The notes: generated by a model from the sequence alone, not told the origin. Positions 1-8,210 are shown, numbered from the stretch's first letter. The stretch is DNA of 64,000 nt from Streptomyces griseoviridis (GCA_014649155.1 BMSM01000004.1:310001-374000), one strand, 5' to 3'. Program-made: numbers and translations.

Positions 1-463
1 CCGCGAAGTCCCCCTCCAGCCACTCCGGGTGGGCCGCGGCCACGTGCCCCAGCCCGTTGCGGTCGGCGGCGACCTCCTCGTTGTCGTAGAAGACGAAGGT
101 CAGGTCGCGGTTGGGGGCCGGGACGGTGGCGGCGATGCGCAGCTGTACGGCGACGCCCGCCTTCATGTCGCAGGTGCCGCAGCCCCACAGCACGCCGTCC
201 TCGTCGAGCCGGGAGGGGACGTTGTCCGCGATCGGCACGGTGTCGATGTGCCCGGCGAGGATCACCCGCTGCGCGCGGCCGAGGCGGGTGCGGGCCACCA
301 CGTTGTTGCCGTGCCGGTCGACCGTGAGGTGCGGCAGGGCGCGCAGCGCGTGCTCGATCGCGTCGGCGAGGGGCTTCTCGGAGCCGCTCTCGGAGGGGAA
401 GTCGACGAGCCGGGCGGTCAGCTCGGCGGCGTCCAGCGTGAGGTCAAGCGGGGTGTCGGCCAT
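1..463 (-). CDS. dapE: Succinyl-diaminopimelate desuccinylase, 5' part only (runs off the left edge)
   Basis: About 154 N-terminal codons of an M20 metallopeptidase-family enzyme are visible, starting at the ATG complementary to 461-463. DapE hydrolyses N-succinyl-LL-2,6-diaminopimelate to LL-DAP and succinate in the cytoplasm, feeding lysine and peptidoglycan synthesis. Seen here are the first metal-ligand segment LAGHIDTVPIADN and the bridging-aspartate segment WGCGTCDMKAG, followed by the FVFYDNEEVA stretch with the catalytic glutamate pair. The C-terminal dimerisation and second metal part lie outside the window. The gene is transcribed away from the lysozyme-like gene at 548, so the roughly 85 bp between them hold both promoters. 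dapC of the same pathway lies 2 kb away. Confidence 0.93.
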   Translation of the reverse strand, partial: MADTPLDLTLDAAELTARLVDFPSESGSEKPLADAIEHALRALPHLTVDRHGNNVVARTRLGRAQRVILAGHIDTVPIADNVPSRLDEDGVLWGCGTCDMKAGVAVQLRIAATVPAPNRDLTFVFYDNEEVAADRNGLGHVAAAHPEWLEGDFA

Positions 464-547
464 GGCCCGACCCTAACGCCCCGGTCCTTTCGGGCACCGC
501 TCGTGCCTGACCGGACATCGAATGTGCCCTCAAGTACCTTGTACCGC

Positions 548-1555
548 GTGCTAGAACCGCCCCCCACCAGCAAGTACCGAGGCCGTCTGCTCCGTTTCGG
601 GGCGGCCCTGACGGTGCTGACCGCGCTCGCCGGTTATCTCCTGATGCAGTACCTCACCGCGGGCACCGGCGGGTCGGACTGCGCCGTCGTCTCGGCGGAC
701 GGTGACGGCGAGGAGTACGACTTCGCCCCGGAGCAGGCGGTGAACGCGGCGACCGTCACCGCCGTCGGCACCGCGCGCGGCCTGCCCGAACGGGCCGTGA
801 CGATCGCCCTGGCCACCGCGCTCCAGGAATCGGCGCTGCACAACATCGGCCACGGCGACCGGGACTCGCTCGGCCTGTTCCAGCAGCGGCCCTCCCAGGG
901 CTGGGGCACCCCTCGGCAGATCATGGACCCGACCTACGCGGCCGGGAAGTTCTACGACCACCTGGTCGAGGTGCCCGGTTACACGCGGCTGCCGCTGACC
1001 GTCGCCGCCCAGCGGGTGCAGCGCAGCGGCTTCCCCGAGGCGTACGCCCGGCACGAGCGGCAGGCCGCGCTGCTCGCGGCGGCGCTGACCGGCCGGAGCG
1101 CGGCCACCCTGACCTGCGCGGGACGCCCGTCCGCCACCCCGGCCGGCGGCCCGGACGGGGTGCGGGCGGCGCTGGTGCGGGACTTCGGGCGCGGGGTGCT
1201 CCGGCCGGGCGGGGCGGGGTCGGGGGCGGGCACCGCCCCGGTGGCGCTGTCCGCGCGGTCCGCCGGGGCCGCGCGGTCGGGCCCGGCGGTGCCGGTCGTG
1301 GTGAGCGGTCCGGACGGGCGGGCGGTGACGCTGCCCGTGTCCCCCGGTGCGCCGGACCGGGACCGGCGGCGCGGGTGGCAGCTCGCGCACTGGGCGGTGG
1401 CCAACGCCTCCGCGCTGCACCTCGAACGGGTGGTGTACGCGGGCCGCGAGTGGACCGCCGGAACCGTCGGGGGCCGGTGGCGGCCGCTGGGGGCGTCCGG
1501 TGCGCGGGGTACCGAGCGGGGCGGCGGAGCGGTCCGGATCGTCACCGCGCGGTAG
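548..1555 (+). CDS. Membrane-anchored or secreted lysozyme-like protein (often annotated 'heavy metal transporter' in Streptomyces)
   Basis: A 335-residue protein if the GTG at 548 is used; the open frame extends further upstream but crosses the dapE promoter region and antisense coding sequence, so this start is preferred. Residues about 16-34 form one membrane helix after a short basic N-terminus. Residues about 70-180 resemble a lysozyme-like fold, with a glutamate in TALQESALHN followed by SLGLFQQRPSQGWGT and later IMDPTYAAGKFY. That pattern is known from phage-tail and conjugation-associated muramidases. The rest is an Ala/Gly/Arg-rich tail ending in a small conserved-looking domain with LAHWAVANASALHLERV. 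A role in wall turnover is an inference; no metal-transport feature is visible. Confidence 0.75.
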   Translation: MLEPPPTSKYRGRLLRFGAALTVLTALAGYLLMQYLTAGTGGSDCAVVSADGDGEEYDFAPEQAVNAATVTAVGTARGLPERAVTIALATALQESALHNIGHGDRDSLGLFQQRPSQGWGTPRQIMDPTYAAGKFYDHLVEVPGYTRLPLTVAAQRVQRSGFPEAYARHERQAALLAAALTGRSAATLTCAGRPSATPAGGPDGVRAALVRDFGRGVLRPGGAGSGAGTAPVALSARSAGAARSGPAVPVVVSGPDGRAVTLPVSPGAPDRDRRRGWQLAHWAVANASALHLERVVYAGREWTAGTVGGRWRPLGASGARGTERGGGAVRIVTAR

Positions 1556-1559
1556 TGCG

Positions 1560-1578
1560 AGCCGTCATCCGGACGGCT
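1560..1578 (+). terminator. Small hairpin just after the lysozyme-like gene
   Basis: The arms AGCCGTC and GACGGCT enclose a 5-base loop, starting 5 bases after the stop codon at 1555. There is no T-tract, which is usual in Streptomyces. It is short, so termination is only plausible. Confidence 0.4.
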
Positions 1579-1642
1579 GACCCGTACGGTCTCCCGGCGG
1601 CGCGGCGGGCGGCTTTCCGCCCGGTGATCCGCCGGGGCGCCG

Positions 1643-1674
1643 GAATCCTTGGGAACACGGGGCCGTAAGGATTC
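1643..1674. repeat. Inverted repeat in the intergenic leader
   Basis: Perfect 8-bp arms GAATCCTT and AAGGATTC are separated by 16 bases, upstream of the promoter-like sequence at 1699. They could be an operator or a structured element. The rest of the 1556-1850 intergenic space is AT-richer than its neighbours and holds no convincing gene. Confidence 0.4.
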
Positions 1675-1698
1675 GGCAGACTTTCCGACCGGAGCCTT

Positions 1699-1726
1699 TT
1701 GCCCGTTTTTCTGCGCACCCGATAAT
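1699..1726 (+). promoter_or_regulatory. Candidate vegetative promoter for the small secreted protein gene
   Basis: TTGCCC and GATAAT are spaced by 16 bases in an AT-rich patch. This would give a 5' untranslated leader of about 115 bases before the ATG at 1851, which has a good ribosome-binding site GAAGGAG. Supported only by consensus similarity. Confidence 0.45.
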
Positions 1727-1850
1727 GCGACGCATTGCCAACTCTTTACGTCGGGCCGCCGCAACCTTCCCCGCCTTCGAGCGGTAGTCACTGCGTCCGC
1801 CAGGACCGCATCACCGTTGACTCACCGTTGACTTCCGTCGAAGGAGCATC

Positions 1851-2288
1851 ATGTCCCTCCCCCTGACCCGCCGGATCGCCCGTGCCGCGCTGCTCGTCGC
1901 TGCGGGAGCGGCCGCCGGGGTCGGTGCGGCCGGCTCCGCCAGCGCGGCCGCGGAGCTGCCGGCCACCCCGAACCTCAGCGGGCTGACCGCCCTGGACGGG
2001 GCGAACGTCGGCACCGCCGTGGACTCCGCCGCCCAGAACGTCACCGAGACCGCGGGTGAGGCCGGCAGCAAGGCCGTGAAGAAGGCGGTGCCGGCCGCGG
2101 GCAAGACCGGCGGCGCGGTCGTCAAGAAGGCCACGCCTGCCGCGCAGAAGGCCGCCGGGGACGCGGCGGGCTCCGCCGGGGACCTGGTCGGTGAGACGGC
2201 GCGGACGCTGCCCGCGGCGGACTCGGTCGGCAAGGGGCTGCCGGCGACGGGGACGCTGCCGGTGCAGGGGCTGCCGCTGGGCGGCTGA
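1851..2288 (+). CDS. Small secreted Ala/Lys-rich protein, function unknown
   Basis: This 145-residue protein has a clear Sec signal peptide: twin arginine-rich start MSLPLTRRIARAA, a hydrophobic Ala/Gly/Val core, and probable cleavage after SASA near residue 33. The mature part is low in aromatic residues and contains two similar segments, KAVKKAVPAAGK and AVVKKATPAAQKA, resembling the basic repeats of histone H1-like proteins. It then ends in a Gly/Leu/Pro-rich tail. A strong ribosome-binding site (GAAGGAG) precedes the ATG and a strong terminator follows. It is probably exported to the cell surface or medium; no catalytic motif is visible. Similar short secreted proteins are common in Streptomyces but uncharacterised to my knowledge. 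Confidence 0.8.
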   Translation: MSLPLTRRIARAALLVAAGAAAGVGAAGSASAAAELPATPNLSGLTALDGANVGTAVDSAAQNVTETAGEAGSKAVKKAVPAAGKTGGAVVKKATPAAQKAAGDAAGSAGDLVGETARTLPAADSVGKGLPATGTLPVQGLPLGG

Positions 2289-2304
2289 CGCCGCGGAGCC
2301 GGTG

Positions 2305-2334
2305 CGGGGCCCGGGGGGATGCCCCCGGGCCCCG
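2305..2334. terminator. Strong GC hairpin terminator
   Basis: The perfect arms CGGGGCCCGGGGGG and the complementary CCCCCGGGCCCCG surround a tiny loop, 16 bases after the stop of the small secreted protein, followed by TTT. It lies between convergent genes (2288 plus, 2479 minus). Confidence 0.8.
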
Positions 2335-2478
2335 TTTCCGTGTGTGTCCGCGGCTACGGGGGCACCACGTCTCGAACGGTGCCCGGCGTGGGTCGCCGTG
2401 CCCACCCTCCCCCAGTGCGTGAACGGCCTGGGAGGTGCCCCCGCCGCTCCGCCGTACGGCTGCCCACGGCTGGGTGGG

Positions 2479-3588
2479 TCAGGTGAGACGGTGGGCGGCT
2501 GCCGTCACCCGGTCGTCCGTGGCGGTCAGGGCGACGCGGACGAAGCGGGCGCCGGCGGGGCCGTAGAAGTCGCCGGGGGCGACCAGGATGCCCAGCTCCG
2601 CCAGGTGGGCCACGGTGTCCCAGCAGGACTCGTCGCGGGTGGCCCACAGATACAGGCCGGCCTCGCTGTGCTCGATGCGGAAGCCGTGGCCGAGCAGCGC
2701 CTCGCGCAGGGCGGTGCGGCGGGCCGTGTAGCGCTCGCGCTGGACGCGGACGTGCTCGTCGTCGCCGAGGGCCGCCACCACGGCCGCCTGGGTCGGCGCG
2801 GAGGTCATCATGCCGCCGTGCTTGCGGATCTCCAGCAGCGGGCCGAGCACGGCCGGGTCGCCGGCCAGGAAGGCCGCCCGGTAGCCGGCCAGGTTGGACC
2901 GCTTGGACAGGGAGTGGACGGCGACCAGACCGTCGTAGGAACCGCCGTTGACGTCCGGGTGCAGGACCGAGACCGGGTCGGCCTCCCAGCCCAGTTCCAG
3001 GTAGCACTCGTCGGAGGCGACGAGGACGCCGTGCTCGCGGGCCCAGGCGACGATCCGGGTCAGCTCGGCCCGGGACAGGACCTTGCCGGTGGGGTTGGAC
3101 GGGGAGTTGAGCCAGAGGAGCCTCAGGTCCGCCGGGTCCAGCTCGGTCGGGTCGTCGTAGGCGAGGAAGTCGGCGCGGGCCAGGCGGGCGCCGACCTCGT
3201 ACGTCGGGTAGGCCAGGCGCGGGAAGGCCACCCGGTCGCCGGGGCCGAGGCCCAGCTGGGTCGGGAGCCAGGCGACGAGTTCCTTGGAGCCGACGACGGG
3301 CAGGACGTGGCGGTGGGTGACACCCCGGGCCCCCAGGCGCCGCTCGGCCCAGCCGGTGATCGCGTCGCGCAGCGCCGGCGTGCCCCAGACGGTCGGATAC
3401 CCCGGGGAGTCGGCCGCGTCGACCAGGGCCTTCTGGATCAGCTCGGGCACCGGGTCGACCGGCGTGCCGACGGAGAGGTCGACGATGCCGTCCGGGTGGG
3501 CCGCGGCCGTCGCCTTGTAGGGCGCCAGCTTGTCCCAGGGGAAGGTGGGGAGTCGGTCGGTGACTGCGGACACGGGGTTCTGGCTCAC
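2479..3588 (-). CDS. dapC: Succinyldiaminopimelate transaminase
   Basis: A 369-residue class I/II PLP-dependent aminotransferase that converts N-succinyl-2-amino-6-oxopimelate to N-succinyl-LL-DAP. The GTG at 3588 gives the usual N-terminus (SQNPVSAVTDRLPTFPWDKL). The frame is open further upstream, but that extension has no conserved character. Visible features are the substrate/PLP segments LWLNSPSNPTGKVLS and ASDECYLELGW, and the Schiff-base lysine in HSLSKRSNLAGYR near residue 226. It lies 77 bases downstream of fdxA on the same strand, a pairing also found in mycobacteria. With dapE nearby it belongs to the succinylase branch of lysine/DAP synthesis. Confidence 0.93.
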   Translation of the reverse strand: MSQNPVSAVTDRLPTFPWDKLAPYKATAAAHPDGIVDLSVGTPVDPVPELIQKALVDAADSPGYPTVWGTPALRDAITGWAERRLGARGVTHRHVLPVVGSKELVAWLPTQLGLGPGDRVAFPRLAYPTYEVGARLARADFLAYDDPTELDPADLRLLWLNSPSNPTGKVLSRAELTRIVAWAREHGVLVASDECYLELGWEADPVSVLHPDVNGGSYDGLVAVHSLSKRSNLAGYRAAFLAGDPAVLGPLLEIRKHGGMMTSAPTQAAVVAALGDDEHVRVQRERYTARRTALREALLGHGFRIEHSEAGLYLWATRDESCWDTVAHLAELGILVAPGDFYGPAGARFVRVALTATDDRVTAAAHRLT

Positions 3589-3625
3589 TTTCTGGTGCGC
3601 TGCGGCCGTCTCACGGCGAACGCCC

Positions 3626-3643
3626 CGGTCCCGAGCGGGACCG
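3626..3643 (-). terminator. Hairpin between fdxA and dapC
   Basis: CGGTCCC and GGGACCG around a 4-base loop lie between the fdxA stop (3666) and the dapC start (3588). It could attenuate read-through, which would explain unequal expression of an abundant ferredoxin and the aminotransferase. Confidence 0.45.
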
Positions 3644-3665
3644 AGGCGGCGCGGTGTGCGGACCG

Positions 3666-3986
3666 CTACTGGTTCTGCGGCGGCAGCGCGGCGACGAAGG
3701 GGTGGTCGCGCTCGATCAGGCCCAGCTTGCTGGCGCCGCCGGGCGAGCCCAGCTCGTCGAAGAACTCGACGTTCGCCTTGTAGTAGTCCTTCCACTCCTC
3801 GGGAGTGTCGTCCTCGTAGAAGATCGCCTCGACCGGGCAGACCGGCTCACAGGCACCGCAGTCGACGCATTCGTCCGGGTGGATGTACAAGGACCGCTGG
3901 CCCTCGTAGATGCAGTCGACCGGGCACTCCTCGATACACGCCTTGTCCTTGACGTCGACACAAGGCTGCGCGATGACGTAGGTCAC
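3666..3986 (-). CDS. fdxA: Seven-iron ferredoxin (3Fe-4S/4Fe-4S)
   Basis: A 106-residue soluble electron carrier of the bacterial 7Fe family. The first cluster region has Cys9, Cys17 and Cys21 (PCVDVKDKACIEECPVDCIY). The second has CVDCGACEPVCP, a full set of four cysteines for a 4Fe-4S centre. The acidic C-terminal extension (EEWKDYYKANVEFFDELG) is typical of the actinobacterial FdxA type. Length and start are standard, and a purine-rich GAGGAGGAACG site precedes the start. It is likely a general electron donor, for example to P450s, rather than specific to dapC next door. Confidence 0.95.
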   Translation of the reverse strand: MTYVIAQPCVDVKDKACIEECPVDCIYEGQRSLYIHPDECVDCGACEPVCPVEAIFYEDDTPEEWKDYYKANVEFFDELGSPGGASKLGLIERDHPFVAALPPQNQ

Positions 3987-4127
3987 GCTGTCGTTCCTCC
4001 TCGATACGGGCGCTGGCGGGCCTCCTCAGGCTCCGCCGCCTGGCGCGCGGGAGCGCGGCGTCGTCGATGCCCGCCTCTAGTATCTCCGTTCTTGGGCATG
4101 ATCCGAACAGGAGGGGTGAACCGACCC

Positions 4128-5141
4128 GTGGAAATCTCTGGCGCCGGGCGTCTCAAGGTCCGTATCACCGCTGCTGACGTGGGCAAACGGGTCTCGGTAC
4201 GGCGGTCGACGGGGAGCGACGCGCCGGGCGGGAAGTTCGCCGACACGGTGGGCGTTCTCACATCCTGGGACGACGGTGTGCTGCTGATCACACGCAAGGG
4301 CGGCGAAACCGTCCGGATCGGTGAATCCTCGCTGGTCGCGGGCAAAGTGGTGCCCTCCGCCCCGGCGCGCAGGCGCGGGCCGGCCGCGTCCTACGGGGAG
4401 CTGGCGCGGATCGCCGCGCGCGGCTGGCGCCCGGTGGAGAGCGAGCGGCTCGGTGACTGGGAGCTGCGGGCCGCCTCCGGGTTCACCCGGCGGGCCAACT
4501 CCGTGCTGCCGCTGGGCGATCCGGGGCTGCCGCTCGACGAGGCGCTGACCGCCGTACGGCACTGGTACGACGCGCGCGGGCTGCCCGCGTACGTCCAGAC
4601 CGCCACCGGTGGCGAGGGCACCCAGGAGGGACTCTGCGCGGAGCTGGAGCGGCGGGGCTGGACGCGGGAGGTGAGCGCCGAGCTGTGGACCGGGAACCTG
4701 GCGCCCGTCGCCGACCGGCCCGGGGGCGCGGGGGTGGTCCTGTCCCGGACAGCGGACGAGGGGTGGCTCGCGCGGTATCAGCGCAAGGGCGTGAGCGAGG
4801 TGGCGCTGAAGGTGCTGGGCGCCGGGGCGTCGGTGTGGTTCGCGTCGGTGCCGGGCCCGGACGGGGACGGGCCGGCGGCGATCGGGCGGTGCGTGGTGGA
4901 CGGGCGCTGGGCCGGGTTCGCGGCCGTGGAGGTGGACCCCGCGCGGCGGCGGCGGGGGCTCGCTACGACGGTGATGGCGGCGCTGGCCCGGCGGGCGCTG
5001 GAGGAGGGCGCGTCGGCGGCCTGGCTCCAGGTCGAGACGGACAACGCGGGGGCGCGGGCGATGTACGCCAGGAGCGGGTTCGCCGCGCACCACGCCTATC
5101 ACCACTACCGGGCGCCGGAGGAGACCGGCGGGCACCGGTGA
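4128..5141 (+). CDS. GNAT-family N-acetyltransferase with N-terminal regulatory-like domain
   Basis: A 337-residue protein. GTG at 4128 is favoured because AGGAGGGG (4109-4115) lies about 13 bases upstream; GTG 4116 and ATG 4098 are alternatives that would place the site too close or inside the gene. Residues 1-75 form a small beta-rich domain (VRITAADVGKRVSVRR, DDGVLLITRKGGETVRIGES). The C-terminal GNAT fold (about 225-330) has the acetyl-CoA loop EVDPARRRRGLATTVM and the final ARAMYARSGF strand-helix. Substrate is unknown. It is divergent from fdxA and overlaps the next gene by 4 bases (GTGA), so they are translationally coupled. Confidence 0.85.
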   Translation: MEISGAGRLKVRITAADVGKRVSVRRSTGSDAPGGKFADTVGVLTSWDDGVLLITRKGGETVRIGESSLVAGKVVPSAPARRRGPAASYGELARIAARGWRPVESERLGDWELRAASGFTRRANSVLPLGDPGLPLDEALTAVRHWYDARGLPAYVQTATGGEGTQEGLCAELERRGWTREVSAELWTGNLAPVADRPGGAGVVLSRTADEGWLARYQRKGVSEVALKVLGAGASVWFASVPGPDGDGPAAIGRCVVDGRWAGFAAVEVDPARRRRGLATTVMAALARRALEEGASAAWLQVETDNAGARAMYARSGFAAHHAYHHYRAPEETGGHR

Positions 5142-6019
5142 GCGGCGGCCGTTCCCCGTTCTCGCCCCGGCCCCCGTCGCCCGGCCGGAGCGCCGGGCTG
5201 CGCCGCCGGTTCGCCGAGGAGGCGCGGTCCGGGCGGCCCGACCTGGCCGCGCTCTGCCTGCTGCTGGGCGCGGTGGCGGACGATGCCCTGGACGAGGACG
5301 GGATCGACGCCGCGCAGCTGGAGCTGGACCGGCTGGCGGGACAGCTCCCGTTCCGGCCCGGCGGGCCCGCCGCCTGGGCCGTCGCGCTGCGCGACCTGCT
5401 CGGCGGGCGGTACGGGTTCGAGGGCTCGGCCGCGGACTACCGGCGTCTGGAGTCGTCGCTGCTGCACCAGGTGCTGGTCCGGCGGCGCGGACTGCCGATC
5501 CTGCTGTCGGTGGTGTGGATCGAGGTGGCCCGGCGGGCGGGCGCGCCGGTGTACGGGGTCGCGCTGCCCGGCCACTTCGTCGTGGGGTTCGGACCGGAGT
5601 CCGGGCCGTACGGGGAGCGGGTGCTGGCCGATCCCTTCGCCGGGGGGCGGCTGCTGACGGGGGCGGACGCGGAGCTGCTGGTGACGGGGGCCACCGGGGA
5701 GGCGTTCGCGCCGTCGATGCTGTCGCCGGCCGATCCGCTGGACGTGGTGCTGCGCGTCCTGAACAACGTACGGGCGTGGGCCGAGGCCCGGCCGGAACGG
5801 TCGGACGTGGCGCTGTGGGCCGTCGAGCTGTCGCTGCTGCTGCCCTCGCACCCGGCGCGGCTGCGGTACGAGCGGGCACGGCTGCTGGTGCGGCGCGGGG
5901 AGTTCGCGGCCGGGGCGGCGGAGCTGGAGGCGTACGCGGAGGTCGTGGGGGCCGTGGACGCGGCGGCGGCCGAGCGGGTGCGGGCGGAGGCGTCGGCGGC
6001 CCGGGCGCTGCTGAACTGA
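5138..6019 (+). CDS. SirB1-family protein (transglutaminase-like fold)
   Basis: A 293-residue protein starting at the GTG that overlaps the preceding stop. The family signature is plain: RRRGLPILLSVVWIEVARRAG followed by VYGVALPGHFVVGF. These are the transglutaminase-like core segments of the SirB1 family, although no complete Cys-His-Asp triad is evident, so catalysis is doubtful. The C-terminal third (SHPARLRYERARLLVRRGEFAAGAAELEAYAEVV) looks like tetratricopeptide helices. Known members are cytoplasmic and poorly characterised. It forms a two-gene unit with the GNAT enzyme and is followed by a strong terminator. Confidence 0.85.
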   Translation: MSGGRSPFSPRPPSPGRSAGLRRRFAEEARSGRPDLAALCLLLGAVADDALDEDGIDAAQLELDRLAGQLPFRPGGPAAWAVALRDLLGGRYGFEGSAADYRRLESSLLHQVLVRRRGLPILLSVVWIEVARRAGAPVYGVALPGHFVVGFGPESGPYGERVLADPFAGGRLLTGADAELLVTGATGEAFAPSMLSPADPLDVVLRVLNNVRAWAEARPERSDVALWAVELSLLLPSHPARLRYERARLLVRRGEFAAGAAELEAYAEVVGAVDAAAAERVRAEASAARALLN

Positions 6020-6026
6020 CCTGGCC

Positions 6027-6054
6027 GAGGGGGGCGTCCGCGGACACCCCCCTC
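6027..6054. terminator. Strong hairpin terminator between convergent genes
   Basis: The 14-base arms (GAGGGGGGCGTCCG and its near-complement) start 8 bases after the SirB1-type stop and 12 bases before the stop of the minus-strand gene at 6066. It probably serves both. Confidence 0.8.
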
Positions 6055-6065
6055 GCCGGCCGGCG

Positions 6066-8210
6066 TCAGCTCGGGTCGGTGTCGATGACCGCCACGCGGT
6101 CGGTGGTGCTCAGCAGGGCCTGACGGAGGGCGCCGTAGACGTCCTGCGGGGTGACGGCCGTCTTCTCGCCGCTGGCGCGGGTGATGAGCACGCCGTCGAA
6201 GGTCTGGCCGTACAGCTCCTGGAGGGCGTCCAGGTCGGGCTTGTCGACCAGCTTGCCGTCGACCGCGGTGACCCGGAGGAATTTCCACAGGGACTTCTGC
6301 GGGCTCATCTCGATGGTGTGCGCCGCGTCGGTCCGCACGACCACGTTGGCCGACATCGCCGGCTCGGCGAACTCCTTCATCTCCCGGTCGACCTCGGCCT
6401 TGGTGACCTGGGGCTGCCGGGCGGTGGTGGGCACCTTCACCGCCGCGGAGGTGCCGGTCCCCACCTGGGTACGGTACGCCTCGGCGACCGCGTCGGCCGA
6501 CCGGTCCGCGTCGATGCCCTTGCCCGCCTTGGGGTAGACCGGGACGGCCGCGCCGGACTTGAACTCGATCCCGCCCTCGGCCATGGAGCCCGAGCCGCCG
6601 GCCGCGCGTTCCAGGGCGGCCTGGAGCTTCTCCTCGTCGACCGGCATCACGGGGTCGACGACCCGGTGGTTGCCGAAGAGGGAGGCGATGACGGTGACCG
6701 GGTTGTAGTCGCTGTGCGCGGCGACGTCGACCGTGGCCTGGACGTCGAACTGGAGGCCCGCCTGGTCCGGCTTGAGGGCGACCGTGTCGCCGTCGACGGT
6801 GAGCTTCAGCTCCTTGTTCACCCGGTCGTCGAAGGCGGCGTCGAGCTTCTCGACGGCGTCGTCCCGGGTGCCGCCGCCGATGTCGACGCCGAGCACGGTG
6901 GTGCCCTTGGGCACGTCGGAGTGGTTCATCAGCAGACCGGCGCCGTAGGCGACACCGCCCACGAAGATCACGGCACCGCAGAGCAGGACGAGCTTGTTCC
7001 GGCCCTTCTTCTTGGCCGGCTTGGCCGCCTTGGCCGGGGCGGCGGGGGCCGGGGCGGGCGCCGGGGCCGGGGTGACGGGCTCGGGGCGGGCCTGCGGCGT
7101 CGGGCCGCCGACGGGCGCGCCGTTCTGGAACGGAACGCTCCGGTCGCCGGGGACGACGGGGATGCCGCTGGTGACGGTGTTGCCCGAGACGTTGTCCGGG
7201 TGGCCGAAGGGGCCGCCGGCCGGGGGCTCCGGGGCCTGCGCCTGCGGGGTGAGGATCGCGGTGTCGTCGCTGAGTCCGCCGCCGGGGACGCCGGGCAGCG
7301 TGCCGGTGTCCGCCGAGGCCGGCGAGGGAGGCGGGGTCAGGGGGCCGTCGCCGGTGACCGGGCCGCCGGTCGGGCCGGCCGGGCCGCCGGGAGCGGTGAA
7401 GTCCTCGTGTCCGCGCGCCTCCCCGGGGCCGGGACCGGCACCGGGGCCGGGGCCCGTGCCCGTGCCGGGCTCGGTGAAGTAGGGCAGGTCGTCGCGGCGC
7501 GGTTCCTGGCCGGTGTGGGAGCCGGGGCCGGTGCCGGGACGGGGGCCGTCGCCCAGGGGACCGGCGGCCAGCGCCTCGGTGACGTCGAAGGAACCGGTGC
7601 CGCCGCCGTGTCCGGGCGCGACGGGTCCGCCGGTCGCCCCGGTCGGTCCCGTGCCGCCCGGGGAGCGCGGCCGGGAGCCACCGGACGCGTTCATGGCGCC
7701 GACGATCCCGCCGGGCCGGCCGGTGCCGCTCGGGGGCGGGGCCGGGGCGGGGCCGCCCGCCGGACCGGCCGCGGGGGCGGCGCCCTTGGCGGGAGCGCCC
7801 GCCGGGCCGCCCTTGGGCGCCGGGGACTTGCGGGGCGCGAACCAGTCGCTGGTCGGTTTCTCGGCGGCGGGCCGGGCCGGCTCGGCGGGGGCACCGGCGG
7901 TCCGCGCGGACGCCCGCGCGTCCTCGGGCGCCGCGGCCTCGGCCTCCGGCTCGGGGGTGCCGTCCTCGGCCTCGCCGACCGGCTTGCGCACCACCACGGG
8001 CGGGATGGGCCGTGATCCGGGGATGTTGATCCGGATCCGGGTGGTCAGCGTCGTCTCGGTCTTGCGCTCGTCCGGCCGGGCGGCCGGACGTCCCGCGCCC
8101 GCACCCGTGTCGGGACCCGTCGGCGTCCCGTAGGGCGGCGTGCCCGACGGGTACGCGGCTCCGCCGCGCCCGTGGGGTCCGGAGGACGGAGTGTCAGTTT
8201 CACGACTCAA
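6066..8210 (-). CDS. YoaR-like membrane-anchored putative peptidoglycan-binding protein with very long proline-rich cytoplasmic region
   Basis: A 714-residue protein started at TTG 8210, chosen because GGGAGA lies about 9 bases upstream and the encoded SRETDTPSSG is the natural N-terminus. Residues 1 to about 395 are almost wholly Gly/Pro/Ala/Thr low complexity, with a short structured island ETTLTTRIRINIPGSRPIPPVVVRK. A lysine-rich stop-transfer segment (AKPAKKKGRNK) precedes a single membrane helix (about 402-424). The extracellular part (about 425-714) has repeated VLGVDIGGGTRDDAVEKL and DGDTVALKPDQAGLQFD units typical of the YoaR/PG_binding_4 fold. A wall-linked role is inferred. It is downstream of mshB and the DUF6113-like gene. 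Confidence 0.82.
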   Translation of the reverse strand: MSRETDTPSSGPHGRGGAAYPSGTPPYGTPTGPDTGAGAGRPAARPDERKTETTLTTRIRINIPGSRPIPPVVVRKPVGEAEDGTPEPEAEAAAPEDARASARTAGAPAEPARPAAEKPTSDWFAPRKSPAPKGGPAGAPAKGAAPAAGPAGGPAPAPPPSGTGRPGGIVGAMNASGGSRPRSPGGTGPTGATGGPVAPGHGGGTGSFDVTEALAAGPLGDGPRPGTGPGSHTGQEPRRDDLPYFTEPGTGTGPGPGAGPGPGEARGHEDFTAPGGPAGPTGGPVTGDGPLTPPPSPASADTGTLPGVPGGGLSDDTAILTPQAQAPEPPAGGPFGHPDNVSGNTVTSGIPVVPGDRSVPFQNGAPVGGPTPQARPEPVTPAPAPAPAPAAPAKAAKPAKKKGRNKLVLLCGAVIFVGGVAYGAGLLMNHSDVPKGTTVLGVDIGGGTRDDAVEKLDAAFDDRVNKELKLTVDGDTVALKPDQAGLQFDVQATVDVAAHSDYNPVTVIASLFGNHRVVDPVMPVDEEKLQAALERAAGGSGSMAEGGIEFKSGAAVPVYPKAGKGIDADRSADAVAEAYRTQVGTGTSAAVKVPTTARQPQVTKAEVDREMKEFAEPAMSANVVVRTDAAHTIEMSPQKSLWKFLRVTAVDGKLVDKPDLDALQELYGQTFDGVLITRASGEKTAVTPQDVYGALRQALLSTTDRVAVIDTDPS

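Noticed and set aside
548..1555. Heavy-metal transporter identity for the lysozyme-like protein
   Set aside because: That label is common in automatic annotation, but only one membrane helix and no metal-binding motif is seen, and the sequence looks like a muramidase-type domain.
1556..1850. Possible cyclic di-AMP (ydaO-type) riboswitch before the secreted protein gene
   Set aside because: Such switches occur before wall-lysis genes in Streptomyces and GGGAACACGGGG looked suggestive, but the other conserved blocks of the motif are not found.
4098..4127. Longer start of the GNAT gene at ATG 4098
   Set aside because: The AGGAGGGG ribosome-binding site would lie inside the coding sequence; the GTG at 4128 fits spacing and the domain start better.
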